DNA of 64,000 bases from Streptomyces sp. NBC_00285 (GCF_036174265.1 NZ_CP108055.1:8246001-8310000), one strand, 5' to 3'. Shown: positions 55,633 to 64,000, counted from the stretch's first letter. The notes: generated by a model from the letters alone, not told the origin. Program-made: numbers and translations.

Positions 55633-57720
55633 TCAGCTGTTCCGGTCGAGCAGGCCCGCCAGGTCCGCGAGGACCGGGTGGCGGACGACGTCCTTGAGGG
55701 TGATCGCCCGGTCCAGGGCGATCGCGAGACGCACGGCGGACAGCGAGCTGCCGCCGCGGTCGAAGAAGTGGTCGAGGCGGCCGACGCGGTCCACCGGGAC
55801 ACCGAGCACCTCGGCCCAGGCGTCCGCCAGCCGTCGCTCGCCCGCCGTCACGGGCTCGTCCGCCGCGCCGGCGTCGAGGCCCTCGGCGAGCGCGGTGAGC
55901 GTGCGGCGGTCGGTCTTGCCGTTGGCGGTCAGCGGCAGGTGCTCCCGCCAGTGCACGACGGCCGGCACCATGTACGACGGCAGCGACACGGCCAGCCGTT
56001 CGCGCACCGCGTCCGCGCCCACCGGCTCGGTCCCGGCACAGAACGCGGCGAGCTGAGTGCCCCGCACCACCACGACGGCCCCGTCGCGCACCCCGTCCAC
56101 CCGCAGCAGCGCGTTCTCGATCTCGCCGATCTCCACGCGGAACCCGCGGATCTTGACCTGGGTGTCCCTGCGGCCGAGGAACTCCAGCCTGCCGTCGGGC
56201 CGCCAGCGCCCCACGTCGCCGCTGCGGTACAGCCGCTCCCCGGGCCGGTGGGGGTCCGCCATGAACGCGGCCGCGGTGCGTTCGGGGTCGTTGACATACC
56301 CGCGCCCCACGCACACCCCGGAGAAGACGATCTCGCCCGGCGCGCCCAGCGGCACGGGGACCAGGTTCTCGTCGACGACGTACACACGCACATTGCGCAC
56401 CGGCCGGCCGAGCGGGACCCGGTCGCCGTCCGGCACCCGGTCCATGACCTCGTGGTTGGTGTCGTCGGAGGTCTCGGTGAGCCCGTAGGCGTTGGCGAGG
56501 CGGATCCCGGGCGCGGTGGCGAACCATCGCTGCACCAGCTCCCGCTTCACCGCCTCGCCGGTCACCGACACACAGCGCAGGTCGGCCAGTTCACGCGGCC
56601 GCTGCCCCAACTCCGCGAGCACGGCCTCCAGATACGACGGCACGACCTGGAGCACGTTGACCCGTCCCCGGACCACCGTGTCCACGAACCGCGGGACGTC
56701 GAGGATCGTGTCCTGCCCGATCAGCAGGGTCCGCCCGCCCACGAGGGTGGCGGCCAGCAGCTGCCACAGGGAGATGTCGAAGCACTGCGGCGCGGTCTGC
56801 GCGACCACGTCCCGCTCGCCGATCCCCAGGTCCTCGACCTTGGCGAGGACGTGGTTGACGAAGCCGGCGTGCTCGCACATCGCGCCCTTGGGCTCGCCGG
56901 TGGAGCCCGACGTGAAGTAGATGTAGGCCAGTTGGTCCGCCGAGACCGGGATGGCGAGATCGCCGTCCGGGTGGCCCTCGGCGTACGCGTCGGCCACGAA
57001 CAGGGTCCGGGCCGGCGTACCGGAGAGCGAGCCGGTGCTGCCGTGCTCGGTGACGACGAGTTCGCAGCCCGCCCGGGACAGCGTCCTCGCGACCCGCTCG
57101 GCCGGGAAGTGCGGCTCGACCGGCAGGTACACCCCGCCCGCCTTGAGCACGCCGAGCACCGCCGCCATCCAGTCCAGGGTGCGCTCCATGACGACGGCGA
57201 CGACACCCTCGGCCTCAAGTCCGCGGGCCAGCAGCGCCCGACCGACCTGGTTCGCGCGGGAGTTGAGCTCCGCGTACGACCACTGCCGTTCGCCCTCCAC
57301 GGCCGCCACGGCGTCCGGGTGCTTCTCGACCCGCTCCTCGAAGAGCTCGTGCACCCGCCGGTCCGGGAGTTCACGGACCGGGCCCGCCAACTCCTCCAGC
57401 TGGAAGCGGAGTTCCTCCTCGGACAGCAGGCTCGTGCGGTCCGGGTGGGCGAGCGCGGTGAGGTGGTAGCCGGCGATGCGGGCGGCGGCAGCGGCGTCGA
57501 GGACGCCGGTGCGGTGACGCAGCCGCAGGGTGCCGTCGGTGACGCTGACCCGCAGGTCGTCGCCGGGCGTGCCCTCGGCCTCGCCCGAGAGGGCGGCGAG
57601 GACCCTGGCGTGGGCCGTCAGCAGCGAGGTCGGGTCGGTCGGTGTGCCGTCGGGCAGTGGGACCGCGTACTCCGTGACGTCCGGTGTCGGACCGGATGCC
57701 GGGTGCGGAACTGGTTCCAT
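55633..57720 (-). CDS. NRPS adenylation-carrier protein (A-PCP)
   Basis: 695 residues. About 100 N-terminal residues look like the tail of a condensation-type domain (ARIAGYHLTALAHPD). An adenylation domain (about 115-605) follows with core motifs YFTSGSTGEPKG (A3), NAYGLTETSDD (A5), YRSGDVGRWRPDGRLEFLGR (A7 region, in part) and NGKTDRRTL (A10 Lys). The carrier domain has the phosphopantetheine Ser in DRGGSSLS (near 657). By hand alignment to PheA the pocket residues read D, I, W, Q, S, T, A, D, D, K; I cannot assign this code. The first Asp indicates an alpha-amino acid. L-2,3-diaminopropionate is the expected substrate from the neighbouring genes. No condensation or thioesterase domain and no MbtH protein nearby. 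Confidence 0.93.
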   Translation of the reverse strand: MEPVPHPASGPTPDVTEYAVPLPDGTPTDPTSLLTAHARVLAALSGEAEGTPGDDLRVSVTDGTLRLRHRTGVLDAAAAARIAGYHLTALAHPDRTSLLSEEELRFQLEELAGPVRELPDRRVHELFEERVEKHPDAVAAVEGERQWSYAELNSRANQVGRALLARGLEAEGVVAVVMERTLDWMAAVLGVLKAGGVYLPVEPHFPAERVARTLSRAGCELVVTEHGSTGSLSGTPARTLFVADAYAEGHPDGDLAIPVSADQLAYIYFTSGSTGEPKGAMCEHAGFVNHVLAKVEDLGIGERDVVAQTAPQCFDISLWQLLAATLVGGRTLLIGQDTILDVPRFVDTVVRGRVNVLQVVPSYLEAVLAELGQRPRELADLRCVSVTGEAVKRELVQRWFATAPGIRLANAYGLTETSDDTNHEVMDRVPDGDRVPLGRPVRNVRVYVVDENLVPVPLGAPGEIVFSGVCVGRGYVNDPERTAAAFMADPHRPGERLYRSGDVGRWRPDGRLEFLGRRDTQVKIRGFRVEIGEIENALLRVDGVRDGAVVVVRGTQLAAFCAGTEPVGADAVRERLAVSLPSYMVPAVVHWREHLPLTANGKTDRRTLTALAEGLDAGAADEPVTAGERRLADAWAEVLGVPVDRVGRLDHFFDRGGSSLSAVRLAIALDRAITLKDVVRHPVLADLAGLLDRNS

Positions 57721-57792
57721 GACTTTCTTCCCCCTGTGTCTTCTCCGTGCAGGTCGTGCAGGTGGTGCGGGTCGTGCGGGCGGTGCGGCGGT

Positions 57793-60261
57793 TCAGGCGC
57801 GGCGCGGTGCCACCGCCGGGTTGCCGCCCCAGTGCGCCCCCGGCGGCATCTCCTCGCCCTTCATCAGGAAGGAGTCGGCGGCGAGTACGGCGCCGTCGCC
57901 CATCGAGACGCCGTAGTGGACCAGCGCGCCCGCCCCGAGGGTGCAGCCGTCGCCGATGACGATGTGGTCGGACTTGAAGGTGCCGTCCTCCTGTGAGTGG
58001 GCCTGCACCTTGGAGTGGGCGCCGAGCGTGGTGTCGCTGCCGATCGAGACCAGCGTCCGCTCGGTGACGTAAGCGCCGTCGTCGAAGACCCGGTGGCCCA
58101 GGCGCATCCCGAGCGCCCGCCAGACGAGGTTCTTGAACGGGGTGCCGTTGAACACGGCGAGGTGGTGGTCGGGCACCTTCCACAGCCGCTCGTGCCACCA
58201 GAAGTACGGGTCGTAGATGGAGCACAGCCGTGGCTGGAGCGGCCGGAACCGGGTGATCACGCGCTCCACCAGCGCCCAGTAGGAGGTGGTCAGCAACAGG
58301 CCGGCGATCAGGTAGCCGCCGATGAGCAGGCCACCGCGGGCGCCCTGGCCGCCGTAGAGGTCGACGGCCGCGAAGCCCAGCACCGTCAGCAGGAACCAGT
58401 GCAGCCACCGCAGGAACAGGAACAGGGCCATCGTGCGGGCGTTGGAGCCGTTCTTGGCCGAGAGGCGGCGGCCCAGCTCGTCGCCCTCGCGGAGGTGGTC
58501 GAAGCGGGTGTCGCGTTCCACAGTGCGCGGGATCTCGAAGGGGGGCGAGCCCAGGAGGCCCACGCCTTCGCGGAGTTCACCGTCGAGGGGTACCAACACC
58601 TTGGTGGCGAGCAGGCAGTTGTCGCCGGTACGGCCGCCGACCGGGTAGGCGATGTGGTTGCCGAGGAAGTTGTGCGCCCCGATTGCGACCCGCGAGATGC
58701 GGAACGAGGTGCTGGAGTACTCGGCGTTGAGGACCGAGAGCCCGTCGGCGACCATCGTGCCGCTGCCGACGGTGGCCAGGTACGGCGTCTCGTGCGAGAC
58801 CTCGGTGCCGAAGTTGGAGCCGGTCTGCTCGACGGTCGACAGGTTGTAGCCGATGGACCGCAGGTAGGGGACGATGTACGAGCTGTCGCCGCACAGCCAC
58901 TTGAAGAACCTGATGTTGGTCAGGCGGGCGATCGCGCGCTGCACCGAGTAGTGGAAGCCGTACAGCGGATAGACGCGGTCCGCTCGCAGCGTCAGGTTCA
59001 GCAGCCGCGGCAGCACGGTCACGGTGACGAGGCCCACGAGGATCGCCCCGACGAAGAAGGCGACGGACAGGGCCAGCGCCTCGCCGTAGAAGGCCGTCGA
59101 CTGCAGTTCCTTGGCGTTCGGTTCCAGGAGCGGGTCCAGCGCCGGTACCAGGTCCAGCACCAGGAAGGTGCCGCCGAGGCCGAGCGGGACGTACACCAGC
59201 AGTGTCTGCAGCAGGGCCACCAGCGCGTAGCCGGCCCGGCGCGGAGTGGTGCAGCGGGCCGCGGGGACGCGGATGTGGTCCACGTCGGTGCGGCGGGCCG
59301 GGGAGCCGTGCCAACGCTGGCCGGCGGGGATCGCGGCGCCGTCGTACAGCGCCGAGGAGTGGCCCAGCTGTCCTCCGTTGCCGATCGAGGTGCCGATGTC
59401 GAGGACGGTCTTCTCGCCCACGAAGACGTCCCGGCCGAGGGTGACAGGGCCGGTGCGGATCCGGCCCGCGTGCGCCCGGTAGCCGAGGAACAGGGCGTCC
59501 TTGCGGATCACCGTGCCGGCGCCGACGGTCAGCAGGTCGGTGCAGACCGGCACCGAGTGGGACAGGATCGTGACGCCCGGACCGATACGGGCACCGAGGG
59601 CCCGCAGGTAGAGGACGTACAGCGGGTTGCCGGTGAACAGGATCATCGGGTTGGCGTGCAGCAGCACCTTGACGGTCCAGAAGCGGACGTAGGCGAGGCC
59701 CCACACCGGGAACTCCGTCTCCTTCCACCGGCCGACGAGCACCCACTTCGCCACCACGGGCAGCGTGCACACCGCAAGGAAAAGAGCACCGCCGAAGACC
59801 AGCGAGCGCAGATAGACGGAGAGGACGCCGTCGCCGCCGGATATCCAGGAGTACCCCTCGGCCATGGCGGTCCCGGCACCGAGGCAGTACACGGCGAAGA
59901 CCAGGAACTGCAGTACGCCGCACAGAACATAGCGCGCGGTGCTGCCCGGCGGCGGAGGCGGCTCGGCGGGTCGCGCGGGAGCCGGTGCGACGGCCGGGGC
60001 CTCGGTGAGCGCCGCCGCCAGAGCGCGGATCGTCGGGTGGCCGTAGACGTCCCTCATCGACACCGACGGCAGGTCGTCCCGCTTCCTGACCCGGGCGCAG
60101 AACTGCGCCATGACCAGGGAGTTGGCGCCCAGGTCGTCGAAGAAGTGGCTGTCGAGGGGGACATGCTCGCTCTTCACGACCCCGGCCAGCACCTCGGCGA
60201 AGACCTGTGCGGTCCTGTCCACCGGGGCGACTGTCGTGATCTCGCCGGGATTTACCACCAC
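57793..60261 (-). CDS. Pls-type carrier-membrane-acyltransferase-like NRPS protein
   Basis: 822 residues. An N-terminal carrier domain (Ser48 in DDLGANSLVMAQF) and a Pro-rich linker are followed by six membrane helices in three pairs. After each pair is a soluble domain with left-handed beta-helix character (GAGTVIRKDALFLGYRAHAG, GGRTGDNCLLATKVLVPLDG, GDGCTLGAGALVHYGVSMGDG). This is the TIGR02353-type C-terminal architecture of epsilon-poly-lysine synthetase (Pls) and poly-diaminopropionate synthetase, where the three domains act as amide-forming condensation sites. In Pls, adenylation, carrier and membrane parts are one chain of about 1,300 residues. Here the adenylation part is a separate protein, and the length equals Pls minus its A domain. 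It starts 36 bp after the DUF418 gene. Confidence 0.93.
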   Translation of the reverse strand: MVVNPGEITTVAPVDRTAQVFAEVLAGVVKSEHVPLDSHFFDDLGANSLVMAQFCARVRKRDDLPSVSMRDVYGHPTIRALAAALTEAPAVAPAPARPAEPPPPPGSTARYVLCGVLQFLVFAVYCLGAGTAMAEGYSWISGGDGVLSVYLRSLVFGGALFLAVCTLPVVAKWVLVGRWKETEFPVWGLAYVRFWTVKVLLHANPMILFTGNPLYVLYLRALGARIGPGVTILSHSVPVCTDLLTVGAGTVIRKDALFLGYRAHAGRIRTGPVTLGRDVFVGEKTVLDIGTSIGNGGQLGHSSALYDGAAIPAGQRWHGSPARRTDVDHIRVPAARCTTPRRAGYALVALLQTLLVYVPLGLGGTFLVLDLVPALDPLLEPNAKELQSTAFYGEALALSVAFFVGAILVGLVTVTVLPRLLNLTLRADRVYPLYGFHYSVQRAIARLTNIRFFKWLCGDSSYIVPYLRSIGYNLSTVEQTGSNFGTEVSHETPYLATVGSGTMVADGLSVLNAEYSSTSFRISRVAIGAHNFLGNHIAYPVGGRTGDNCLLATKVLVPLDGELREGVGLLGSPPFEIPRTVERDTRFDHLREGDELGRRLSAKNGSNARTMALFLFLRWLHWFLLTVLGFAAVDLYGGQGARGGLLIGGYLIAGLLLTTSYWALVERVITRFRPLQPRLCSIYDPYFWWHERLWKVPDHHLAVFNGTPFKNLVWRALGMRLGHRVFDDGAYVTERTLVSIGSDTTLGAHSKVQAHSQEDGTFKSDHIVIGDGCTLGAGALVHYGVSMGDGAVLAADSFLMKGEEMPPGAHWGGNPAVAPRRA

Positions 60262-60297
60262 TTGAGCTCCTAGATCATTACTTTTTGTCTTATTGGG

Positions 60298-61506
60298 CTA
60301 TTCGATGTACTTGGTAAGTCGGGCCGGGCTCTCCACCGGTTCCGGGGACCGGGGTGGTGTTACGGCCTCGCGACACCGTCGGGCCGCGCCTGCGACGACC
60401 GTTTCCAGCGGGCCACGTCCGACGTGCCGCCACGAGAGGGCGAATAGGAGCGCTCCGGTGCTCATGACGGCGTAGAGGAGCTCGGGGGAGCCGGAAAGCG
60501 CGCCGGTGGCGAGAAGGAGCACGTGGGCGGTGTAGAGGGTCAGCGGCATGCTGCCCGCCGCCGCGAGCGGTGTGAGCACCCGCGTGAGAGGGGCGCTCCT
60601 GGTCAGCAGCAGGGCGCCGCCGAGGATCGCCGCAGCCGAGCCCAGGGTGAGGAGCATGTCGAACGGCGTGGTGGTGTGCGGCGCGCGGGAGAGCAGCGCC
60701 CACCAGGTCGCGCCGTCGGGGCTGTCCCACAGCGCCTCGGCGCGGGAGGCGCCCGGGAACTCCGCGCTCCACAGGTGTCGTAGCCCGTCGAACCGGAACA
60801 GGACCAGGGAGGACACCAGCCAGACACCGGCAAACAGGGCGAGGCCGCCCCCGAGCAGTCGGGGCGCGACCCTTCGTGACGTCAGGTCCAGTCGGCCGAG
60901 GGCGAGTCCGGCGCACAGATAGGCGGTCCAGGCGAGCACCGGGTAGGCGCCGTGCACGAGCAGGTCGGACACCAGTCCGAGCGGATCGGTGACCACGTCC
61001 TGGAGGGTCGGATCGCCGTCGAAGGCGGGCTCCGGCAGCACACCCCGCAGCGCGTGGACGGCGAACGGCGCCCCCACGGCCAGGAACAGCGAGAGACAGG
61101 CCAGGAACCGGGGGCCGAGGCCCAGCAGCGGGATCGCGATGAGGAACAAGAGGGCGTAGAACACCAGGATCACGTCGACGTCCAGGTCCGCGGCGCGCGA
61201 GGCGTAGCCGAGCAGCAGCCCGATCAGTGCGATGACGCCGGCCCGCACCGCCACCGCGACGGTCGCGGGCCGTCCGGTCGCCGGCCACCGGCCGCCCGTC
61301 GTGAAGGCCAGCCCGATCCCGGCCGTCACGGCGAACGTCGCCGAGGAACGGCCGCCCGCGAACATCCAGGCGTACGTGGGCGATCCCGTCGCGTCGAATG
61401 CGCCGAACACATGAACGGAGAACATGCCGAGCAGGGCGAGGCCCCGCGCCACATCGACCCCCACGATTCGCGGCACGGCATGCTTCGGTGCATACGGAAC
61501 AGGCAT
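60298..61506 (-). CDS. DUF418/DUF1624-type membrane protein (acyltransferase-like)
   Basis: 402 residues with about ten membrane helices. The N-terminal VGVDVARGLALLGMFSVHVFG is the signature of the DUF1624/DUF418 heparan-alpha-glucosaminide acetyltransferase-like superfamily, whose members move acyl groups across membranes. First gene of the six-gene operon, 36 bp before the Pls-type gene. Roles to consider: acylation or capping of the product, export, or self-protection. ATG 61506 with a TGGAGA site; a 10-bp palindrome GAGAATTCTC overlaps the ribosome site (61507-61516). Confidence 0.85.
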   Translation of the reverse strand: MPVPYAPKHAVPRIVGVDVARGLALLGMFSVHVFGAFDATGSPTYAWMFAGGRSSATFAVTAGIGLAFTTGGRWPATGRPATVAVAVRAGVIALIGLLLGYASRAADLDVDVILVFYALLFLIAIPLLGLGPRFLACLSLFLAVGAPFAVHALRGVLPEPAFDGDPTLQDVVTDPLGLVSDLLVHGAYPVLAWTAYLCAGLALGRLDLTSRRVAPRLLGGGLALFAGVWLVSSLVLFRFDGLRHLWSAEFPGASRAEALWDSPDGATWWALLSRAPHTTTPFDMLLTLGSAAAILGGALLLTRSAPLTRVLTPLAAAGSMPLTLYTAHVLLLATGALSGSPELLYAVMSTGALLFALSWRHVGRGPLETVVAGAARRCREAVTPPRSPEPVESPARLTKYIE

Positions 61507-62090
61507 GAGAATTCTCCAGAGAGGTGTACGAAGGAATACCGCGCGTTGTTCACCGCGCAGCGGAGAATCATGATGCAGAACCCCCGTGCTTCCGGTGTGC
61601 CGGAAGAAAGAGAAGTGCCGTGAGACACTGAATGAAATAAGAGGAGAAGCGGTTCGTGATGTGCCTGGAGTGACCACGTGGCGGGGGCGAGGTGGCCGTT
61701 AGGGGCCTTGGTCAGGGCCCTGAGTATGCAATCCGAATTGTTTCGAGGCGCTCATGAACGGGTCAAGCACGTTTCGATCAATGGCGCTTTCTCGCTCGTC
61801 GGCCGCGCGTTGCCGTTATGGCCCGTCCGGTCCGTTCGGCGGTGTCACCGGGGAAATCGCCCGGACGGTGGTGCATATGTCGTCGGGCGTTCCGTTTTTC
61901 GGGGACTCGAATTTCAGCCATCGGGTTCATGACAGAAAAGGGGTTCGATTTCCTTGAGGATTTCCGCGGAGTTGCCCGGCGTTTTCCGCGGTATGACGGA
62001 ACCGAACGCGAGGGAGCGTTCTCCGCACGGGTGTGCCCGGACCGGGACCGGGGGATGAGTGCACGCTCCCACGGCGGATACCTTTAGGTC
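61507..62090. other. Long AT-richer intergenic region, control region of the NRPS operon
   Basis: 584 bp between divergent genes, noticeably less GC-rich than its surroundings. It holds the palindrome at 61507-61516, the hairpin at 61589-61606, and, at the plus-strand end, a -10-like TACCTT (62079-62084) just before the GTG of the BrkB gene. A 52-codon ATG frame at 61929-62087 has no good ribosome site and I do not call it a gene. The minus-strand operon should start within this region. Confidence 0.55.
61589..61606. repeat. Inverted repeat upstream of the NRPS operon
   Basis: CTTCCGG (61589-61595) and CCGGAAG (61600-61606) around a 4-base loop, about 85 bp before the first gene of the operon. 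Candidate operator or leader hairpin. Confidence 0.5.
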
Positions 62091-63233
62091 GTGCAGTCAG
62101 CAAGCGAATCCACTCAGCAGACCTCCGGGCGGCTCCACCGGGCGCGTGCCCTCTACCGGAACGTCTCGAAGCGCAGGACCGCCTGGCTGCTCGTCAAGGA
62201 CACCGTCAACTCGTGCATCGAGTACCGCATCCTGGGTCTCGCCGCGGAGGCCGCGTTCTTCTCGCTGCTGTCCGTGCCGCCGCTGCTGCTCAGCCTCATC
62301 GGACTGCTCGGCTACGTCGACGACTGGACCGGCACCGACAGCATCAGCAGCCTGGAGGCCAACCTCCTGGACGCCGCGCGCACGGTCCTCTCCGACAAGG
62401 GTGTACGGGAGATCGCGCAGCCGATCCTCACCGACGTGATGAAGGGCGGCCGTCCCGACGTCATCTCCGTCGGCTTCCTGTTCGCCCTGTGGTCCGGTTC
62501 GCGCGCGGTCAACGTCTTCATCGACACCATCACCGTCATGTACGGCCTCGACGGGGTCCGCGGCATCGTCAAGACCCGGCTCGTCGCGTTCGCGCTGTTC
62601 GTCGCGGCGCTGCTGATCGGCTCGATCGCGCTGCCGTTGATGGTGGCGGGGCCGGACGCGGTGGTGCGGATCGTGCCGTGGTCGGCGACGGTCGTGCAGG
62701 TCCTGTACTGGCCCGTGGTGATCATCCTGTCCGTCGCCTTCCTGACGACGCTGTACCACGTGTCGGTGCCGGTGCGCTCACCGTGGATCGAGGACGTCCC
62801 CGGCGCCCTGGTGGCGTTGGCCATGTGGGTGCTGGGAAGCTTTCTGCTGCGCATCTACCTCCAGAGCACCATCGAGGGCGCGACGATCTACGGCTCGCTG
62901 GCCGCGGCGGTGGCGGTGCTGCTGTGGATCGGGGTCTCGGCCTTCGCGGTGCTGGTGGGCGCCGCGATGAACGCCGCGATCGACCGCGTGTGGCCGGCGG
63001 CGTCCACGGCGGCGGCACGTGCGGCCAACGAGCGGTTGCGGGAGGCGCAGGTCGCGGAGTACGTGGCCCGGGCGGCCACCGTCCACGACACGGACCCCGA
63101 TCCCGACGACCCGGACATGCCCTCGGAGTTCCCGGAACGCTGGTCCCGCTTCCTTCCTCCGGAGGACGTGACCTCCCGCTTCCGGACCCACGCGAGGACG
63201 ACCCACCCCCCGCGGAAGCCGGAGGGCTCCTGA
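62091..63233 (+). CDS. YihY/BrkB family membrane protein
   Basis: 380 residues with six predicted membrane helices. The family N-terminal block LGLAAEAAFFSLLSVPPLLLSLIGLLG (in part) and the later IYLQSTIEGATIYGSLAAAVAVLLWIGVSAFAVLVGA (in part) are clear. Hydrophilic acidic C-terminus (DTDPDPDDPDMP). Once called ribonuclease BN by mistake; the role is unknown, perhaps transport. GTG 62091 lies 7 bases after a TACCTT -10-like element, so the mRNA may be leaderless. Confidence 0.93.
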   Translation: MQSASESTQQTSGRLHRARALYRNVSKRRTAWLLVKDTVNSCIEYRILGLAAEAAFFSLLSVPPLLLSLIGLLGYVDDWTGTDSISSLEANLLDAARTVLSDKGVREIAQPILTDVMKGGRPDVISVGFLFALWSGSRAVNVFIDTITVMYGLDGVRGIVKTRLVAFALFVAALLIGSIALPLMVAGPDAVVRIVPWSATVVQVLYWPVVIILSVAFLTTLYHVSVPVRSPWIEDVPGALVALAMWVLGSFLLRIYLQSTIEGATIYGSLAAAVAVLLWIGVSAFAVLVGAAMNAAIDRVWPAASTAAARAANERLREAQVAEYVARAATVHDTDPDPDDPDMPSEFPERWSRFLPPEDVTSRFRTHARTTHPPRKPEGS

Positions 63234-63242
63234 GGGGCAGGT

Positions 63243-63261
63243 CGTCGGCCGCGCGCCGACG
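63243..63261. terminator. Small hairpin between convergent genes
   Basis: CGTCGGC (63243-63249) with GCCGACG (63255-63261), 5-base loop, in the 49-bp gap between the BrkB stop and the NmrA-like stop. Confidence 0.5.
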
Positions 63262-63282
63262 GGGCCGGCCACAGCCCCGGGG

Positions 63283-64000
63283 TCAGCCCTTCCAGGTCCC
63301 CGCGGCCGCCGCATCCCTCGCGAAGTCGCCGAAGTCCCGCGGCTCCCGGCCCAGCACCTCCCGTACGCCGTCCGACAGATACGCGTTACGGCCGTCCAGC
63401 AACTGCTCGAACGCCTCGACCAGCGCGCCGGCCGCCGCCTCCGGCACCCCGAACCCCGCAAGGCGCTCCCCGTACGCCCGCGCCGACACCGACCGGTACG
63501 TCAGCTCACGCCCCGTCGCCTCCGCGATCTCCGCGACCGCCTCGCCGAACGTCAGCAGCCGCGGCCCCGAGACGGCGAGCGTCTGTCCGGCATACCGGTC
63601 GCCCGATGTCAGCGCGGCCACCACCACGTCCCCGATGTCCCGCACATCCACGAACGGCTCCCGCACCTCACCCGCCGGGAACACCAGCTCCCCGCTCAGC
63701 CGCAACTCCTCCACCAGCGGCCCCTCGCTGAAGTTCTGCGCGAACCAGGCGGCCCGTACGACCGTCCAGTCCGCCCCCGACGCGTGCAGCGCCTCCTCCG
63801 CGTCCCGCGCCCGGTCCTGCCCCCGCGACGACAGCAGCACCAGCCGCCGTACGCCGGCCCCCACCGCCTCCCGCGCGACCGCCCCGACCGCCTCGGCGAC
63901 GCCGGGGGCACCGATGTCCGAGGGGTACACCAGATAGGCCGCGTCCGCGCCCCGCAGCACCCGCGCCCACGTCGACCGGTCCTGCCAGTCGAACCCCTGC
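63283..64000 (-). CDS. NmrA-like NAD(P)-binding protein (5' end cut by window edge)
   Basis: At least 239 residues; the frame is open to base 64000, so the N-terminus with the GxxGxxG motif lies outside. Visible: ADAAYLVYPSDIGAP, VRRLVLLSSRGQDR, WTVVRAAWFAQNFSEGPL and EPFVDVRDIGDVVVAALTS, the standard order of NmrA/HSCARG-type atypical short-chain dehydrogenases, which sense or reduce with NAD(P)H. Function not predictable. It is convergent with the BrkB gene. Confidence 0.88.
   Translation of the reverse strand, partial: QGFDWQDRSTWARVLRGADAAYLVYPSDIGAPGVAEAVGAVAREAVGAGVRRLVLLSSRGQDRARDAEEALHASGADWTVVRAAWFAQNFSEGPLVEELRLSGELVFPAGEVREPFVDVRDIGDVVVAALTSGDRYAGQTLAVSGPRLLTFGEAVAEIAEATGRELTYRSVSARAYGERLAGFGVPEAAAGALVEAFEQLLDGRNAYLSDGVREVLGREPRDFGDFARDAAAAGTWKG

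Noticed and set aside
57793..60261. Reading the 822-aa protein as a sugar or amino-acid transporter or as a simple acetyltransferase
   Set aside because: The N-terminal carrier domain, three TM pairs and three beta-helix domains match the Pls-type synthetase layout, and the gene neighbours supply an adenylation protein and a monomer.
61929..62087. 52-codon ATG frame before the BrkB gene
   Set aside because: No good ribosome site, no family resemblance, and it runs into the predicted promoter of the next gene.
62091..63233. BrkB/YihY gene as ribonuclease BN
   Set aside because: That name came from an early misassignment; the protein is an integral membrane protein.

Overview
The window is chromosomal DNA of a Streptomyces or close relative. 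GC is very high, third codon positions are almost always G or C, GTG starts are common, and the gene content is typical of the genus (geosmin synthase, a subtilisin-inhibitor-like protein, MMPL exporter, SAV2148-type HEPN protein, MGT-family glycosyltransferase, DUF1707-FHA protein). I see no tRNA, rRNA, CRISPR array, insertion sequence, prophage or attachment site.

Layout. 1-3236: 3' part of a large NB-ARC/TPR STAND protein, cut by the left edge. 3688-9332: geosmin synthase, a PDZ membrane protein, an M24 peptidase and a degenerate aminoglycoside-phosphotransferase-like protein. 9448-20040: the trehalose-from-glycogen genes treZ, treY and treX. Between treZ and treY lie a DUF1707-FHA protein and a cassette of two M14 carboxypeptidase-like proteins around an SSI-type protease inhibitor. 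20235-24648: a copper amine oxidase apparently split over two secreted proteins, an HEPN protein and a DEDDh exonuclease. 24787-32166: DMT exporter with divergent LysR regulator, an APH-type kinase, a sugar ABC importer without ATPase, and an OleD-like macrolide glycosyltransferase behind a palindromic operator. 32219-37543: MMPL exporter and small metabolic genes.

37556-46953 (minus strand) is a compact sulfur-assimilation block: a cysteine-containing leader peptide, sulfite reductase, a 62-residue zinc-ribbon protein, cysH, cysC, cysD, cysN, a sulfonate-type ABC transporter and a CbiX-like chelatase. Sulfate is activated by CysDN, phosphorylated by CysC, reduced by the four-cysteine CysH, and sulfite is reduced by Sir. 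The chelatase may make Sir's siroheme and the transporter may bring in organosulfur. 47105-52406: acetyltransferase, secreted protein, GAF regulator and AidB-like acyl-CoA dehydrogenase.

52590-61506 (minus strand) is the most interesting region: a six-gene biosynthetic operon. It encodes a DUF418-type membrane acyltransferase, an 822-residue carrier-plus-membrane protein of the poly-lysine-synthetase type, a separate adenylation-carrier protein, a SyrP/TauD-like dioxygenase, SbnB and SbnA. SbnA and SbnB make L-2,3-diaminopropionate. The other proteins look like a Pls-type homopoly(amino acid) synthetase split into two chains. I predict a poly- or oligo-diaminopropionate-like product, possibly tailored by the dioxygenase. 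The window ends with a YihY/BrkB membrane protein and a partial NmrA-like protein.
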